Source: an uncultured beta proteobacterium (GTDB lineage Bacteria > Pseudomonadota > Gammaproteobacteria > Burkholderiales > Rhodocyclaceae). From it: a stretch of 46,138 bases of DNA. Below the pieces are notes generated by a model. It worked only from the letters and a program-made list of their open reading frames with translations. It was not told the origin of the DNA and did not search any database. Shown here piece after piece: positions 1-8,374 of this stretch. A program made the position numbers and the translations under genes. The stretch's first letter is position 1, and each line of letters begins with the position of its first letter. The stretch is taken from contig CAISOB010000098.1 of NCBI GenBank assembly GCA_903886975.1, forward strand, positions 1 through 46,138, in the 5' to 3' direction.

Positions 1-78
1 CACCTGGTCAAGCCATTCCGACGGAATCTGCGGCAACGCCGCCTCGGCCGCGATAGCGACCTTCTTCTTGCTCGGCAT
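1..78 (-). mobile_element. IS256-like transposase, N-terminal fragment (runs off the window)
   Basis: An open frame starts with ATG at 76-78 on the minus strand, preceded by a good ribosome binding site (GAAAGGAA), and runs off the left edge after 26 codons. The lysine-rich start followed by a short Ala-rich stretch and a segment reading LPQIPSEWLDQV resembles the beginning of IS256-family (Mutator-type) transposases, which continue with a 'vtGPMT' motif not visible here. Only the start is seen, so it cannot be said whether the element is intact. Another lysine-rich protein start is possible. Confidence 0.45.
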
Positions 79-359
79 ACATGTTCCTTTCTTTCGACAT
101 GTTATGCCTCAAACACAAAATTCCGGACAGGCTCGGGTAGTATCCCCGCACTCTCTGTGCGCTCCATTTCCCTAGAGCCGTAAATCGACTGATAAGCAGC
201 GCTGTCCGATATCAACGACCTTTCAGCCCAGCCCAATCGCCCGCCGGCAGAATTCGAGTTTCCACACGACCTCGGTCGATCTGAGACCTTCGCCAATCCC
301 CGCGCTAATCAACAGCTTGCGCGCACTAGGTCGCACGTCGCACGATAATGTGCCGGGCG
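79..359. other. Gene-free spacer between IS fragment and mdh
   Basis: I see no convincing gene in this stretch. A 64-codon minus-strand frame (102-296) lacks a ribosome binding site and any recognisable motif. The spacer probably contains the outer end of the left insertion sequence and the region downstream of mdh. No clear terminal inverted repeat could be identified without the other end of the element. Confidence 0.5.
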
Positions 360-389
360 AAAAAAAGCCGCAGACGCGGTGCGGCTTTT
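360..389 (-). terminator. Rho-independent terminator of mdh
   Basis: A perfect 10-bp stem (AAAAGCCGCA at 363-372 against TGCGGCTTTT at 380-389) with a 7-nt loop is followed, reading the minus strand, by a run of seven T residues. It lies about 20 bp past the mdh stop codon. Confidence 0.88.
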
Positions 390-408
390 GGGAGGAATTG
401 AACTCTTC

Positions 409-1395
409 CTAGAGCATGCTCTTGACCGCTTCCGCTTCGTCGGTCAGTTCCTTGAGCGTCTTGCCGATCTTCTCTTGCGAGTAGGCATCGATCTCGATGC
501 CCTGGACGATCTTGTAGGAACCGCCTTTGCATTCGCACGGGAAGCCGAAGATGATGCCTTTCGGAATGCCGTAGGAACCGTCGCTGGGAACGCCGAGCGT
601 GACCCAGTCATCGGAGCCGAGCGCCCAGTCGTGGATGTGGTCGATCGCGGCGTTGGCGGCGGAAGCGGCCGACGACAGGCCGCGCGCTTCGATGATCGCC
701 GCGCCGCGCTTGCCGACGGTCGGCAGGAAGACGTCGTTGTTCCAGACGGGATCGTTGATCAGCGTCTTGACGCTGTCACCGTTCGAGGTGCAGTTGCGGT
801 AGTCGGCGTACATCGACGGGCTGTGATTGCCCCAGACGACCATCTTCTTCAGGCTCGATACCGGGCGGCCGGCTTTCTTCGCGGCCATCGACAGCGCGCG
901 GTTATGGTCGAGGCGGATCATGCCGTGGTAGTTCGCGGGATTGGTGCGGCCGACCTTGATCGCCGCGGCGCGGGCGATGTAGGCGTTGGTGTTGGCCGGG
1001 TTGCCGACGACGAGAACCTTCACGTCTTCCTTGGCGTTTTCAGCGATCGACTTGCCCTGCACGGTAAAGATCGCGCCGTTGGCCGTCAGCAGGTCGGCAC
1101 GCTCCATGCCGGCCGTGCGCGGACGGGCGCCGACCAGCAGGCAGATGTCGGCGTCCTTGAACGCGACATCCGGAACATCGGTGGCGAATATGCCGGCGAG
1201 CAGCGGGAAAGCGCAGTCGTCGAGTTCCATCATGACGCCGCCGCAGGCTTTCTGGGCTTGCGGCAGGTCGAGCAATTGCAGAAAGACCGGCTGGTCCTTG
1301 CCGAGCATTTCGCCGGAGGCGATGCGGAACAGCAGGCTGTAACCAATTTGGCCGGCAGCGCCGGTGACGGCGACACGGATCGGGGTTTTAGACAT
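409..1395 (-). CDS. mdh: Malate dehydrogenase (NAD, MDH type 2)
   Basis: Interconverts malate and oxaloacetate with NAD(H) in the cytosolic TCA cycle. The 328-residue product begins [20 protein letters not shown], with the nucleotide-binding loop GAAGQIG near residue 12, the substrate-binding arginines in [15 protein letters not shown], and the catalytic histidine in WGNHS near residue 187; this is the LDH-like type 2 family common in betaproteobacteria. The start at 1395 is chosen because AGGAG lies 7 nt upstream; the frame stays open further upstream but that extension matches nothing. It is divergent from the GntR gene, with a palindrome in the shared promoter region, and is followed by a strong terminator. 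Confidence 0.95.
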   Translation of the reverse strand: MSKTPIRVAVTGAAGQIGYSLLFRIASGEMLGKDQPVFLQLLDLPQAQKACGGVMMELDDCAFPLLAGIFATDVPDVAFKDADICLLVGARPRTAGMERADLLTANGAIFTVQGKSIAENAKEDVKVLVVGNPANTNAYIARAAAIKVGRTNPANYHGMIRLDHNRALSMAAKKAGRPVSSLKKMVVWGNHSPSMYADYRNCTSNGDSVKTLINDPVWNNDVFLPTVGKRGAAIIEARGLSSAASAANAAIDHIHDWALGSDDWVTLGVPSDGSYGIPKGIIFGFPCECKGGSYKIVQGIEIDAYSQEKIGKTLKELTDEAEAVKSML

Positions 1396-1527
1396 ACAAA
1401 GACTCCTGTGAGCAACGAAGAAAGCGGGGATAACCAGAACCGTATCAGTCGGCAACGGGCCGGTAATAAGCGCGAAATCATAAGTGCGAACATCGCCGGC
1501 TGTCAAATCATTGTCAGGTATAACTAT

Positions 1528-1543
1528 TATCTTATATAAGATA
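1528..1543. promoter_or_regulatory. Perfect 16-bp palindrome, candidate GntR operator
   Basis: The sequence TATCTTATATAAGATA is a perfect inverted repeat in the spacer between the divergent mdh and gntR genes, 49 bp before the gntR start. It stands out as an AT island in GC-rich DNA. I saw no second copy in the window. Self-binding by the adjacent GntR protein, controlling both genes, is an inference from position and symmetry. Confidence 0.5.
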
Positions 1544-1591
1544 TAAATAGAAGGATAGACGCCGAGCAAAACTTGTGGTGAAATCCGTTTC

Positions 1592-2332
1592 ATGAAGAAT
1601 GCCGTGCCATTCGCTGCTCCGACTTTCAGTCCGCTCTACCGGCAGATTCGCGCGTTGATCACGCGCAGCCTCGAGTCCGGCGAATGGCGGCCGGGCGAAA
1701 TCATCCCGAGCGAGGCGGAACTCGCAAGCCGCTTCGGCGTGAGCCAGGGCACGGTGCGCAAAGCGATCGACGAGATGGCGGCCGAAAATCTCGTGGTGCG
1801 GCGTCAGGGCAAGGGCACTTTCGTCAGCACGCACATGGACCCGGATTCGTATTCGCGTTTCCTGCGCCTCGCGGCTAACGAGGGGAAATTGCAAGCGCCG
1901 ACCAGCGTCCCCCTCGAATGCTGGCGCGCGAAGGCCGGTGCGGACGTGGCACGGACGCTGGCCATCGAAGCCGGTGCGGCGATCATCATCGTTCGCCGGC
2001 TGCTGCGCTCGGGCAACGTGCCGGCCGTCTTCGACGAAATCTATCTGCCCGGCGAACTGTTTCCCGATCTGACGCTCGATATACTCAAGTCGGCCGACAT
2101 ATCGCTGTACAGCCTTTTTGAAAGCCGCTACGGCGTTTATCCAGTCCGCGCGGATGAACGTCTGCGCGCCGTGGCGGCCGACCGGGTGAGTGCACGGGTA
2201 TTGCAGGTGGCAGAGGGCAGTCCTTTGCTGCTGGTCGAGCGGGTCACGCTCACTTACGGCGATAAACCCGTGGAATGGCGACGCGCTTATTATTCAACAC
2301 AGGATTTCCATTATCATAGTGAGCTGGGGTAA
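1592..2332 (+). CDS. GntR-family transcription regulator (HutC subfamily)
   Basis: The 246-residue protein has an N-terminal winged helix of GntR type at about residues 12-80 ([38 protein letters not shown]) and a C-terminal UTRA/HutC-type ligand-binding domain at about 95-240 ([35 protein letters not shown]). It lies between mdh and the sdhE-gltA-odhAB-lpd genes, the usual place of a GntR regulator in betaproteobacterial TCA loci, so control of TCA genes by a carboxylate or sugar ligand is likely. The ribosome binding site is weak. It probably uses the 16-bp palindrome upstream as operator. Confidence 0.87.
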   Translation: MKNAVPFAAPTFSPLYRQIRALITRSLESGEWRPGEIIPSEAELASRFGVSQGTVRKAIDEMAAENLVVRRQGKGTFVSTHMDPDSYSRFLRLAANEGKLQAPTSVPLECWRAKAGADVARTLAIEAGAAIIIVRRLLRSGNVPAVFDEIYLPGELFPDLTLDILKSADISLYSLFESRYGVYPVRADERLRAVAADRVSARVLQVAEGSPLLLVERVTLTYGDKPVEWRRAYYSTQDFHYHSELG

Positions 2333-2448
2333 GGGAATTTGCGGATGGCGAGCCGGTCACGCATTTGCCGTTCCGAAGGAATCTTGTCGGACATTGCGGG
2401 TCCAAGCGACCTTCTTTGCGGTTCGCGTGGCACTTGAGGACGGTATCG

Positions 2449-2715
2449 ATGAGCGAGATGTTGACGGCTGCTGGCGAATTGAACCGATTGCGCTGGCGCT
2501 GTTCGCACCGTGCCCTACGGGAAATGGATCTGCTGCTCGGCGCGTTTCTCGACGAGCGTTTTTCCAGCTTGAGTGCGCCACAGGCGGCCGCCTTCGCCCA
2601 GTTGGCGGATATGGAAGATCTCGATCTTTGGCCTTTGATTACCGGTAAGCGGGAGTGTGTCGATGCGGTACAGGCCGAGGTCGTGAGCATGCTGAGGGAA
2701 GTCAGGGTAAAGTAA
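2449..2715 (+). CDS. sdhE: FAD assembly factor SdhE (YgfY/CptB family)
   Basis: SdhE proteins promote covalent flavin attachment to the SdhA subunit of succinate dehydrogenase and to fumarate reductase. The 88-residue frame has the family pattern: an LRWRC start, a five-helix length, FLDERFSSL, and the acidic segment MEDLDLWPLITGK. The start at 2449 follows TGAGGA by 8 nt and gives the normal family length; the frame continues upstream without homology. The usually invariant RGxxE flavinylation motif reads R21-A-L-R-E25 here, so the glycine is replaced by alanine. sdhCDAB, normally just upstream, is missing; gltA follows after 43 bp. Confidence 0.8.
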   Translation: MSEMLTAAGELNRLRWRCSHRALREMDLLLGAFLDERFSSLSAPQAAAFAQLADMEDLDLWPLITGKRECVDAVQAEVVSMLREVRVK

Positions 2716-2758
2716 GTTCGCACCGCGGTGAATTTGAAAAACTCAATGGGAGATTGTG

Positions 2759-4054
2759 ATGAGCACCGAACGCAAGGCAGTGTTGATTATCGACGGGCAC
2801 GATCCGATCGAGTTGCCGATTCTCTCACCGGTCCATGGCAACGACTGCATCGACATTCGAACGCTGGCCGCCAAATCCGGTTTGTTCACCTACGATCCCG
2901 GTTTCTTGTCGACGGCTTCCTGCCGCTCGCATATCACTTTCATTGATGGCGACAAGGGCGAGCTTCTGTATCGCGGTTATCCGATCGAACAACTCGCGGA
3001 GAAATGCAGCTTCCTGGAAGTCGCCTACCTGCTCAAGCACGGGGAGTTGCCCAACGCCACGGAAAAGAGCGAATTCGAGGGCATCGTCAAGAAGCACACC
3101 ATGGTCAATGAGCAGATGGCCAAGTTCTATCAGGGCTTCCGCCGCGACGCGCACCCGATGGCGGTGATGGTCGGCGTTGTCGGCGCGCTGTCGGCCTTCT
3201 ATCACGAGGCCGAGGATTTCTCCGACGCCGCGCACCGCAACGTCAGTTTCAACCGCATCGTCGCCAAGCTGCCGACGATTGTCGCGCTGGCCTACAAGTA
3301 CTCGATGGGCGAGCCCTTCATGTATCCGCGCAACGACCTCGATTACACCGCCAACTTCATGCACATGATGTTCGGCAACCCGTGCGAGAAATACGTCCCG
3401 AACCCGGTACTGGTGCACGCGCTCGATACGATCTTCACGCTGCACGCCGACCACGAACAGAACGCCTCGACCTCGACCGTGCGGCTTGCCGGTTCGTCAG
3501 GCGCCAACCCCTACGCCTGCGTTTCGGCCGGCATCGGCTGCCTGTGGGGCCCGGCGCATGGCGGGGCCAACGAAGCGGTCTTGAAGATGCTCGAGGAGAT
3601 CGGCGATGTCTCGCGAATTCCCGAATTCATCGCGCGCGCCAAGGACAAGAACGACAATTTCAAGCTGATGGGCTTCGGCCACCGCGTCTACAAGAACTTC
3701 GACCCGCGCGCCAGGCTGATGCGCAAGATCTGCGCCGACGTGCTGAAGGAACAGGGCCTCGCGAACGATCGCCTGTTCAAGCTGGCCATGGAACTCGAAA
3801 AGATCGCGCTCGAAGATCATTACTTCATCGACAAGAAGCTCTATCCGAACGTCGATTTCTACTCGGGCATCGTGCAGAAGGCCATCGGCATTCCGACGTC
3901 GATGTTCACCTGCATCTTCGCGCTGGCGCGCACCGTCGGCTGGATGGCGCAGTGGGAAGAGATGATCGCCGATCCCGAATACAAGATCGGCCGGCCGCGC
4001 CAGCTTTATACCGGCACGCCGGTACGCGACGTTCAGCCGATCGAAAAGCGTTAG
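2759..4054 (+). CDS. gltA: Citrate synthase (type II, hexameric class)
   Basis: Condenses acetyl-CoA and oxaloacetate to citrate. The 431-residue length and the N-terminal beta domain are typical of the proteobacterial hexameric type, usually inhibited by NADH. Catalytic residues are visible: the histidines in [11 protein letters not shown] (about 266) and [15 protein letters not shown] (about 304) and the aspartate in NVDFYSG (about 365). GGGAG sits 6 nt before the ATG at 2759. It leads the gltA-odhA-odhB-lpdA series. Its product is the substrate of the citrate lyase encoded 25 kb downstream on the other strand, so the two enzymes must be regulated to avoid a futile cycle. Confidence 0.97.
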   Translation: MSTERKAVLIIDGHDPIELPILSPVHGNDCIDIRTLAAKSGLFTYDPGFLSTASCRSHITFIDGDKGELLYRGYPIEQLAEKCSFLEVAYLLKHGELPNATEKSEFEGIVKKHTMVNEQMAKFYQGFRRDAHPMAVMVGVVGALSAFYHEAEDFSDAAHRNVSFNRIVAKLPTIVALAYKYSMGEPFMYPRNDLDYTANFMHMMFGNPCEKYVPNPVLVHALDTIFTLHADHEQNASTSTVRLAGSSGANPYACVSAGIGCLWGPAHGGANEAVLKMLEEIGDVSRIPEFIARAKDKNDNFKLMGFGHRVYKNFDPRARLMRKICADVLKEQGLANDRLFKLAMELEKIALEDHYFIDKKLYPNVDFYSGIVQKAIGIPTSMFTCIFALARTVGWMAQWEEMIADPEYKIGRPRQLYTGTPVRDVQPIEKR

Positions 4055-4143
4055 ACGACCCGGCGCGTTGCCGGGTGATTCCTGCAGCCGATACGAGCTT
4101 GATGCCAGACTGACCGAGAAACCCAGACTTCAGATTGTCCGCC

Positions 4144-6984
4144 ATGATGAACCAGCTATTTGGAAACTCCCTTCTGTTCGGCGGCAACGCCCCCTTTGTC
4201 GAGGAGCTTTACGAGAACTATCTCGGCAATCCGGCCGCGGTTCCCGGCGAATGGCGCGAATACTTCGAGAAACTGGCACAACTGCCGGGCGCCACGGCGC
4301 ACGACATACCGCACCTGCCGATCGTCCATGCCTTTGCCGAACAGGCCAAGACCGGCGGCTATTGCGCGGCAGCGGCGCGACCGGTCGATGACAAGAAGCA
4401 GGTCAGCGTACTGCAGATGATCAGCGCTTACCGCACGCTCGGTGCGCGCTGGGCCAATCTGGATCCGCTCAAACGGCAAAAGCGCCCGGAACTCAATGAA
4501 CTCGAGCCGACCTACTACGGCCTCACCGACGCCGACATCAACACGCTGTTCAATCCCGGTTCGTTCAAGGGCCTGCCCGAACACGCCACCTTCGGGCAGA
4601 TTTTCGACGCCGTCAAGGAAACCTACTGCGGCTCGGTCGGCGTCGAATACATGTATATCAACAGCATCGCCGAGCGCCGCTGGATACAGGCGCGCATCGA
4701 ACCGATCCGAGCCCGCGGTTCATACACGGCCGCGCAGAAGCTGCGCTTCCTCGAGCGCCTGACGGCGGCTGAGACGCTTGAACGCTATCTGCATACGCGC
4801 TATGTCGGGCAGAAACGCTTTTCGCTCGAAGGCGGCGAATCGCTGATTGTTTCTCTCGATGAACTGCTGCGCGTCGCGGGCGGCTCGGGCGTCGATGACA
4901 TCGTCGTCGGCATGGCGCACCGCGGCCGGCTTAACGTGCTGGTCAACACGCTCGGCAAGGAACCGGCGATGCTGTTCGAGGAATTCGAAGGCAAGAAGCT
5001 GCAGGACCTGCCCTCCGGCGACGTCAAGTACCACCTCGGCTACTCATCTTCGGTGGCGACTCCCGGCGGCCCGTGCCAGCTGTCCTTGGCTTTCAATCCT
5101 TCGCACCTCGAAATCGTCAACCCGGTGGTCGCCGGCTCGTGCTTCTCGCGCCAGCGCCGGCGCGGCGCAGGCGCACAGGAAAAGGTCATGCCGGTACTCA
5201 TTCACGGTGACGCGGCGGTGGCTGGCCAGGGCGTCAACCAGGAGATGCTCAACTTTGCGCAGACGCGCGGCTTCGGTACCGGCGGCACCGTGCATATCGT
5301 GGTCAACAACCAGATCGGTTTTACCACGTCCGACCCGCGCGACACGCGCTCGACGATCTACTGCACCGATGTCTTCAAGATGGCCAACGCGCCGATCTTC
5401 CACGTCAATGGCGACGATCCCGAAGCCGTTGCGCTGGTGACGCGGCTGGCCGTCGAATTCCGGCAGGAGTTCAAGAAGGATGTCGTCGTCGATATCGTCT
5501 GTTTCCGCAAGCTCGGCCACAATGAACAAGACGAGCCGATGGTCACGCAGCCCCTGATGTACAAGCGCATCAACGCGCATCCGGGGACGCGCAAGCTCTA
5601 CGCCGACAAGCTGGTTGCCGAAGGCGCTTTGCCGGAGGACGGACCGGACGAAATGATCCAGAGTTACCGCGACCATCTGGATCGCGGCGAGCTCCTGTAC
5701 AACCCGGTGATCGCCGGTTACACCAACCCGCTGATGATCGACTGGACGCCGTATCTCAACAAGAAGTACATCCCGAACTGCGACACCACCGTCCCGGTCA
5801 AGGAAATCAAGCGGCTTGCCGAGCGCCTGACGGCCGTTCCTGAAACCTTCTCGCTGCACAGTCGCGTCAAGAAGATTATCGACGATCGCCGGGCGATGGG
5901 GCTGGGCAGCGTCCCCGTCGACTGGGGTATGGCCGAAAACCTTGCCTACGCGTCGCTGCTCGTTTCCGGTTACGGCGTTCGCCTGACCGGACAGGACGTC
6001 GCGCGCAGCACTTTTTTCCACCGTCATGCGGCGCTGCACGATCAAAAGCGCGAGCACTGGGACGAGGGGACCTATTATCCGCTCGCCAATCTGCAGGAAA
6101 AGCAGGCGAGCTTCCAGTGTTTCGATTCTGTCCTGTCCGAAGAAGCGGTGCTTGCCTTCGAATATGGTTATGCCACATCCAACCCGTACGAGCTCGTCGT
6201 CTGGGAAGCGCAGTTCGGCGATTTTGTCAATACCGCGCAGGTCGTCATCGATCAGTTCATCGCTTCCGGCGAAACGAAATGGGGCCGCGCCTGCGGCCTG
6301 GTCCTGCTGCTGCCGCATGGTTACGAAGGGCAGGGGCCGGAACACTCGTCGGCGCGCATCGAGCGCTTCATGCAGCTGTGCGCCGAGATGAATATGGAAG
6401 TGTGCCAGCCGACGACGCCGGCACAGGTCTTCCACATGCTGCGTCGGCAGGCGATCCGCAAGCAGCGCAAGCCGCTCGTCGTGTTCACGCCGAAATCGAT
6501 GCTGCGCCACAAGGACGCCGTGTCGACGATGGACGACCTCGCCAAGGGCGGGTTCCGCTGCGTCATCGGCGAAGTCGATGCGCTTGACGAAAAGAAAGTG
6601 AAGCGCGTTATCTTCTGCTCAGGCAAGGTTTACTACGATCTGATCGCCGCGCGCCGCGAAAAGAATATCGGCAACATCGCGATCGCCCGTCTCGAACAGT
6701 TTTATCCGTTTCCGCAGGAAGCCTTTCAGGCCGAGCTGGCGCGCTATCCGAGGGCCACCGAGATCGTCTGGTGCCAGGAGGAGCCGCGCAATCAGGGCGC
6801 CTGGTACTGGATCGCCTCGCGTCAGCATCTTGACCGCTCGTTCAATAGCAAACAGAGCCTTCTGCTCGTGTCGCGCCCGGCGTCCCCTTCGCCGGCCGTG
6901 GGCTATTACAGTCGCCACAACGCACAACAAAAAGCGCTGATCGAGTCCGCTCTGGGCGAGATCAGCCCATACAAACTGCCCTAA
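4144..6984 (+). CDS. odhA: 2-oxoglutarate dehydrogenase E1 component
   Basis: Thiamine-diphosphate-dependent decarboxylase that starts the NAD-linked oxidation of 2-oxoglutarate to succinyl-CoA (sucA/odhA). The 946-residue product begins MMNQLFGNSLLFGGNAPFVE, the typical E1o N-terminus that binds E2. HRGRLNVL (about 258), GDAAVAGQG (about 354) and VNNQIGFTT (about 387) mark the ThDP site. The ATG at 4144 is preferred over the TTG at 4135 because the family begins there, though no strong ribosome binding site is seen. The segment CFSRQRRRGAGAQEK (about 335-350) is more divergent than usual. odhB follows after 12 bp. Confidence 0.96.
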   Translation: MMNQLFGNSLLFGGNAPFVEELYENYLGNPAAVPGEWREYFEKLAQLPGATAHDIPHLPIVHAFAEQAKTGGYCAAAARPVDDKKQVSVLQMISAYRTLGARWANLDPLKRQKRPELNELEPTYYGLTDADINTLFNPGSFKGLPEHATFGQIFDAVKETYCGSVGVEYMYINSIAERRWIQARIEPIRARGSYTAAQKLRFLERLTAAETLERYLHTRYVGQKRFSLEGGESLIVSLDELLRVAGGSGVDDIVVGMAHRGRLNVLVNTLGKEPAMLFEEFEGKKLQDLPSGDVKYHLGYSSSVATPGGPCQLSLAFNPSHLEIVNPVVAGSCFSRQRRRGAGAQEKVMPVLIHGDAAVAGQGVNQEMLNFAQTRGFGTGGTVHIVVNNQIGFTTSDPRDTRSTIYCTDVFKMANAPIFHVNGDDPEAVALVTRLAVEFRQEFKKDVVVDIVCFRKLGHNEQDEPMVTQPLMYKRINAHPGTRKLYADKLVAEGALPEDGPDEMIQSYRDHLDRGELLYNPVIAGYTNPLMIDWTPYLNKKYIPNCDTTVPVKEIKRLAERLTAVPETFSLHSRVKKIIDDRRAMGLGSVPVDWGMAENLAYASLLVSGYGVRLTGQDVARSTFFHRHAALHDQKREHWDEGTYYPLANLQEKQASFQCFDSVLSEEAVLAFEYGYATSNPYELVVWEAQFGDFVNTAQVVIDQFIASGETKWGRACGLVLLLPHGYEGQGPEHSSARIERFMQLCAEMNMEVCQPTTPAQVFHMLRRQAIRKQRKPLVVFTPKSMLRHKDAVSTMDDLAKGGFRCVIGEVDALDEKKVKRVIFCSGKVYYDLIAARREKNIGNIAIARLEQFYPFPQEAFQAELARYPRATEIVWCQEEPRNQGAWYWIASRQHLDRSFNSKQSLLLVSRPASPSPAVGYYSRHNAQQKALIESALGEISPYKLP

Positions 6985-6996
6985 TTCGGAGTGCAT

Positions 6997-8244
6997 ATGA
7001 TCATCGATGTAAACGTTCCGCAGCTATCGGAGTCGGTCGCTGAAGCGACTTTGGTGACTTGGCACAAGAAGGCCGGCGAGGCCGTGGTCAGGGACGAAAA
7101 CCTGATCGATATCGAAACCGACAAGGTCGTCCTTGAACTTCCCGCGGCGGCGAACGGGGTGCTGGTCGAAATTCTCAAACAGAACGGCGAAACGGTCACT
7201 GCCGGCGAGCTGATCGCCCGCATCGACACGGCGGCCGAGGCCACGGCAGCGCCGGCGACGAGTGCCGAAAAGCCCGCCGCGCCAGCCGCGCCTAAAGTCA
7301 CGGTTCCGGCCGCCACTGCGCCAGCGGCTGGTGTGGCCATGCCGGCAGCGCGCAAGATACTCGAGGAAAAAGGCGTCGCTGCGGCGGCTGTCGCCGGCAG
7401 CGGGCGCGGCGGTCGCATCACCAAGCAGGACGCCGTGGCGGCGCCGCAACCCAAAGCCGCCGCCGCGCCCAGCGCTGCGCCGTCCGCCGCGTCGGCCAAA
7501 CCGGGACTGGCGCCGGCGCCGGCGGTGACTATCGCGCTCACCGACCGTCCCGAACAGCATGTGCCGATGTCGCGCCTGCGCGCGCGTATCGCCGAACGGC
7601 TGGTCCAGTCGCAATCGACCGCCGCCATCCTGACCACCTTCAACGAGGTGAACATGGCGCCGATCATCGCGCTGCGCAAGCTATATGCCGAGAAATTCGA
7701 AAAGGCGCACGGCGTGCGTCTCGGCTTCATGGGTTTCTTCGTCAAGGCCGCGGTCGCGGCGTTGCAGAAATTCCCGATCATCAATGCCTCGGTCGACGGC
7801 AACGATATCGTCTACCACGGCTACATCGACGTCGGCGTCGCCGTTGGCAGTCCGCGCGGCCTGGTCGTGCCGATCCTGCGCGACGCCGACCGGCTGAGCA
7901 TTGCCGAAATCGAACTGAAGATCGCTGAATTCGGCCAGAAAGCCAAGGATGGCAAGCTGTCGCTGGAAGACCTGACCGGCGGCACCTTCTCGATTTCCAA
8001 CGGCGGGGTGTTCGGTTCGATGTTGTCCACGCCGATCATCAATCCGCCACAGTCGGCGATCCTCGGCGTGCATGCGACGAAGGAAAGGGCGGTTGTCGAA
8101 GACGGGCAGATCGTCGTTCGCCCGATCAACTACCTCGCGCTGTCCTATGACCATCGCATCATCGACGGGCGCGAGGCGGTGCTTGGCCTGGTGACGATGA
8201 AGGAAGCTCTCGAAGATCCGGCGCGGTTGCTACTCGGGGTTTGA
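6997..8244 (+). CDS. odhB: Dihydrolipoyl succinyltransferase, E2 of 2-oxoglutarate dehydrogenase
   Basis: Transfers the succinyl group from lipoate to CoA and forms the core of the complex (sucB/odhB). The 415-residue protein has one lipoyl domain with the modified lysine in IETDKVVLEL (about 42), an Ala/Pro linker, a peripheral-subunit-binding domain around 115-150 (ARKILEEKGV, GRGGRITKQD), a second Ala-rich linker, and the catalytic domain ending in SYDHRIIDGREAV (about 385). The ATG at 6997 is preceded by CGGAG; a GTG two codons earlier is also in frame. It is tightly coupled to odhA. Confidence 0.97.
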   Translation: MIIDVNVPQLSESVAEATLVTWHKKAGEAVVRDENLIDIETDKVVLELPAAANGVLVEILKQNGETVTAGELIARIDTAAEATAAPATSAEKPAAPAAPKVTVPAATAPAAGVAMPAARKILEEKGVAAAAVAGSGRGGRITKQDAVAAPQPKAAAAPSAAPSAASAKPGLAPAPAVTIALTDRPEQHVPMSRLRARIAERLVQSQSTAAILTTFNEVNMAPIIALRKLYAEKFEKAHGVRLGFMGFFVKAAVAALQKFPIINASVDGNDIVYHGYIDVGVAVGSPRGLVVPILRDADRLSIAEIELKIAEFGQKAKDGKLSLEDLTGGTFSISNGGVFGSMLSTPIINPPQSAILGVHATKERAVVEDGQIVVRPINYLALSYDHRIIDGREAVLGLVTMKEALEDPARLLLGV

Positions 8245-8264
8245 TTTGCAGGTACGGAATGAGT

Positions 8265-8332
8265 CGTCACACCGGCGAACGCCGGTGTCCAGTGTTTAGG
8301 CCTGCTGGATTCCGGCTTTTGCCGGAATGACG
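8265..8332. repeat. Dispersed bipartite hairpin repeat, copy 1
   Basis: The 68-bp element is bounded by CGTCA and TGACG. It contains two hairpins, each with an 8-bp stem and 4-nt loop: ACACCGGC/GCCGGTGT (8269-8288) and ATTCCGGC/GCCGGAAT (8309-8328, loop TTTT). A weaker TCCAG/CTGGA pairing lies between them. The same architecture occurs at 33080-33148. It lies between odhB and lpdA and may affect mRNA stability or lpdA expression; this kind of CGTCATTCC-type repeat is common between genes in proteobacteria. Confidence 0.75.
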
Positions 8333-8374
8333 ATGCAATGCTTGATCGGCAATTTCCCAACAAAGGTTAAGACG

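Noticed and set aside
102..296. 64-codon minus-strand frame in the left spacer
   Set aside because: No ribosome binding site, no motif and unlikely composition.
409..1593. Longer mdh frame beginning at 1593
   Set aside because: The extra 66 codons match nothing, cover the divergent promoter and palindrome, and a good ribosome binding site supports the start at 1395.
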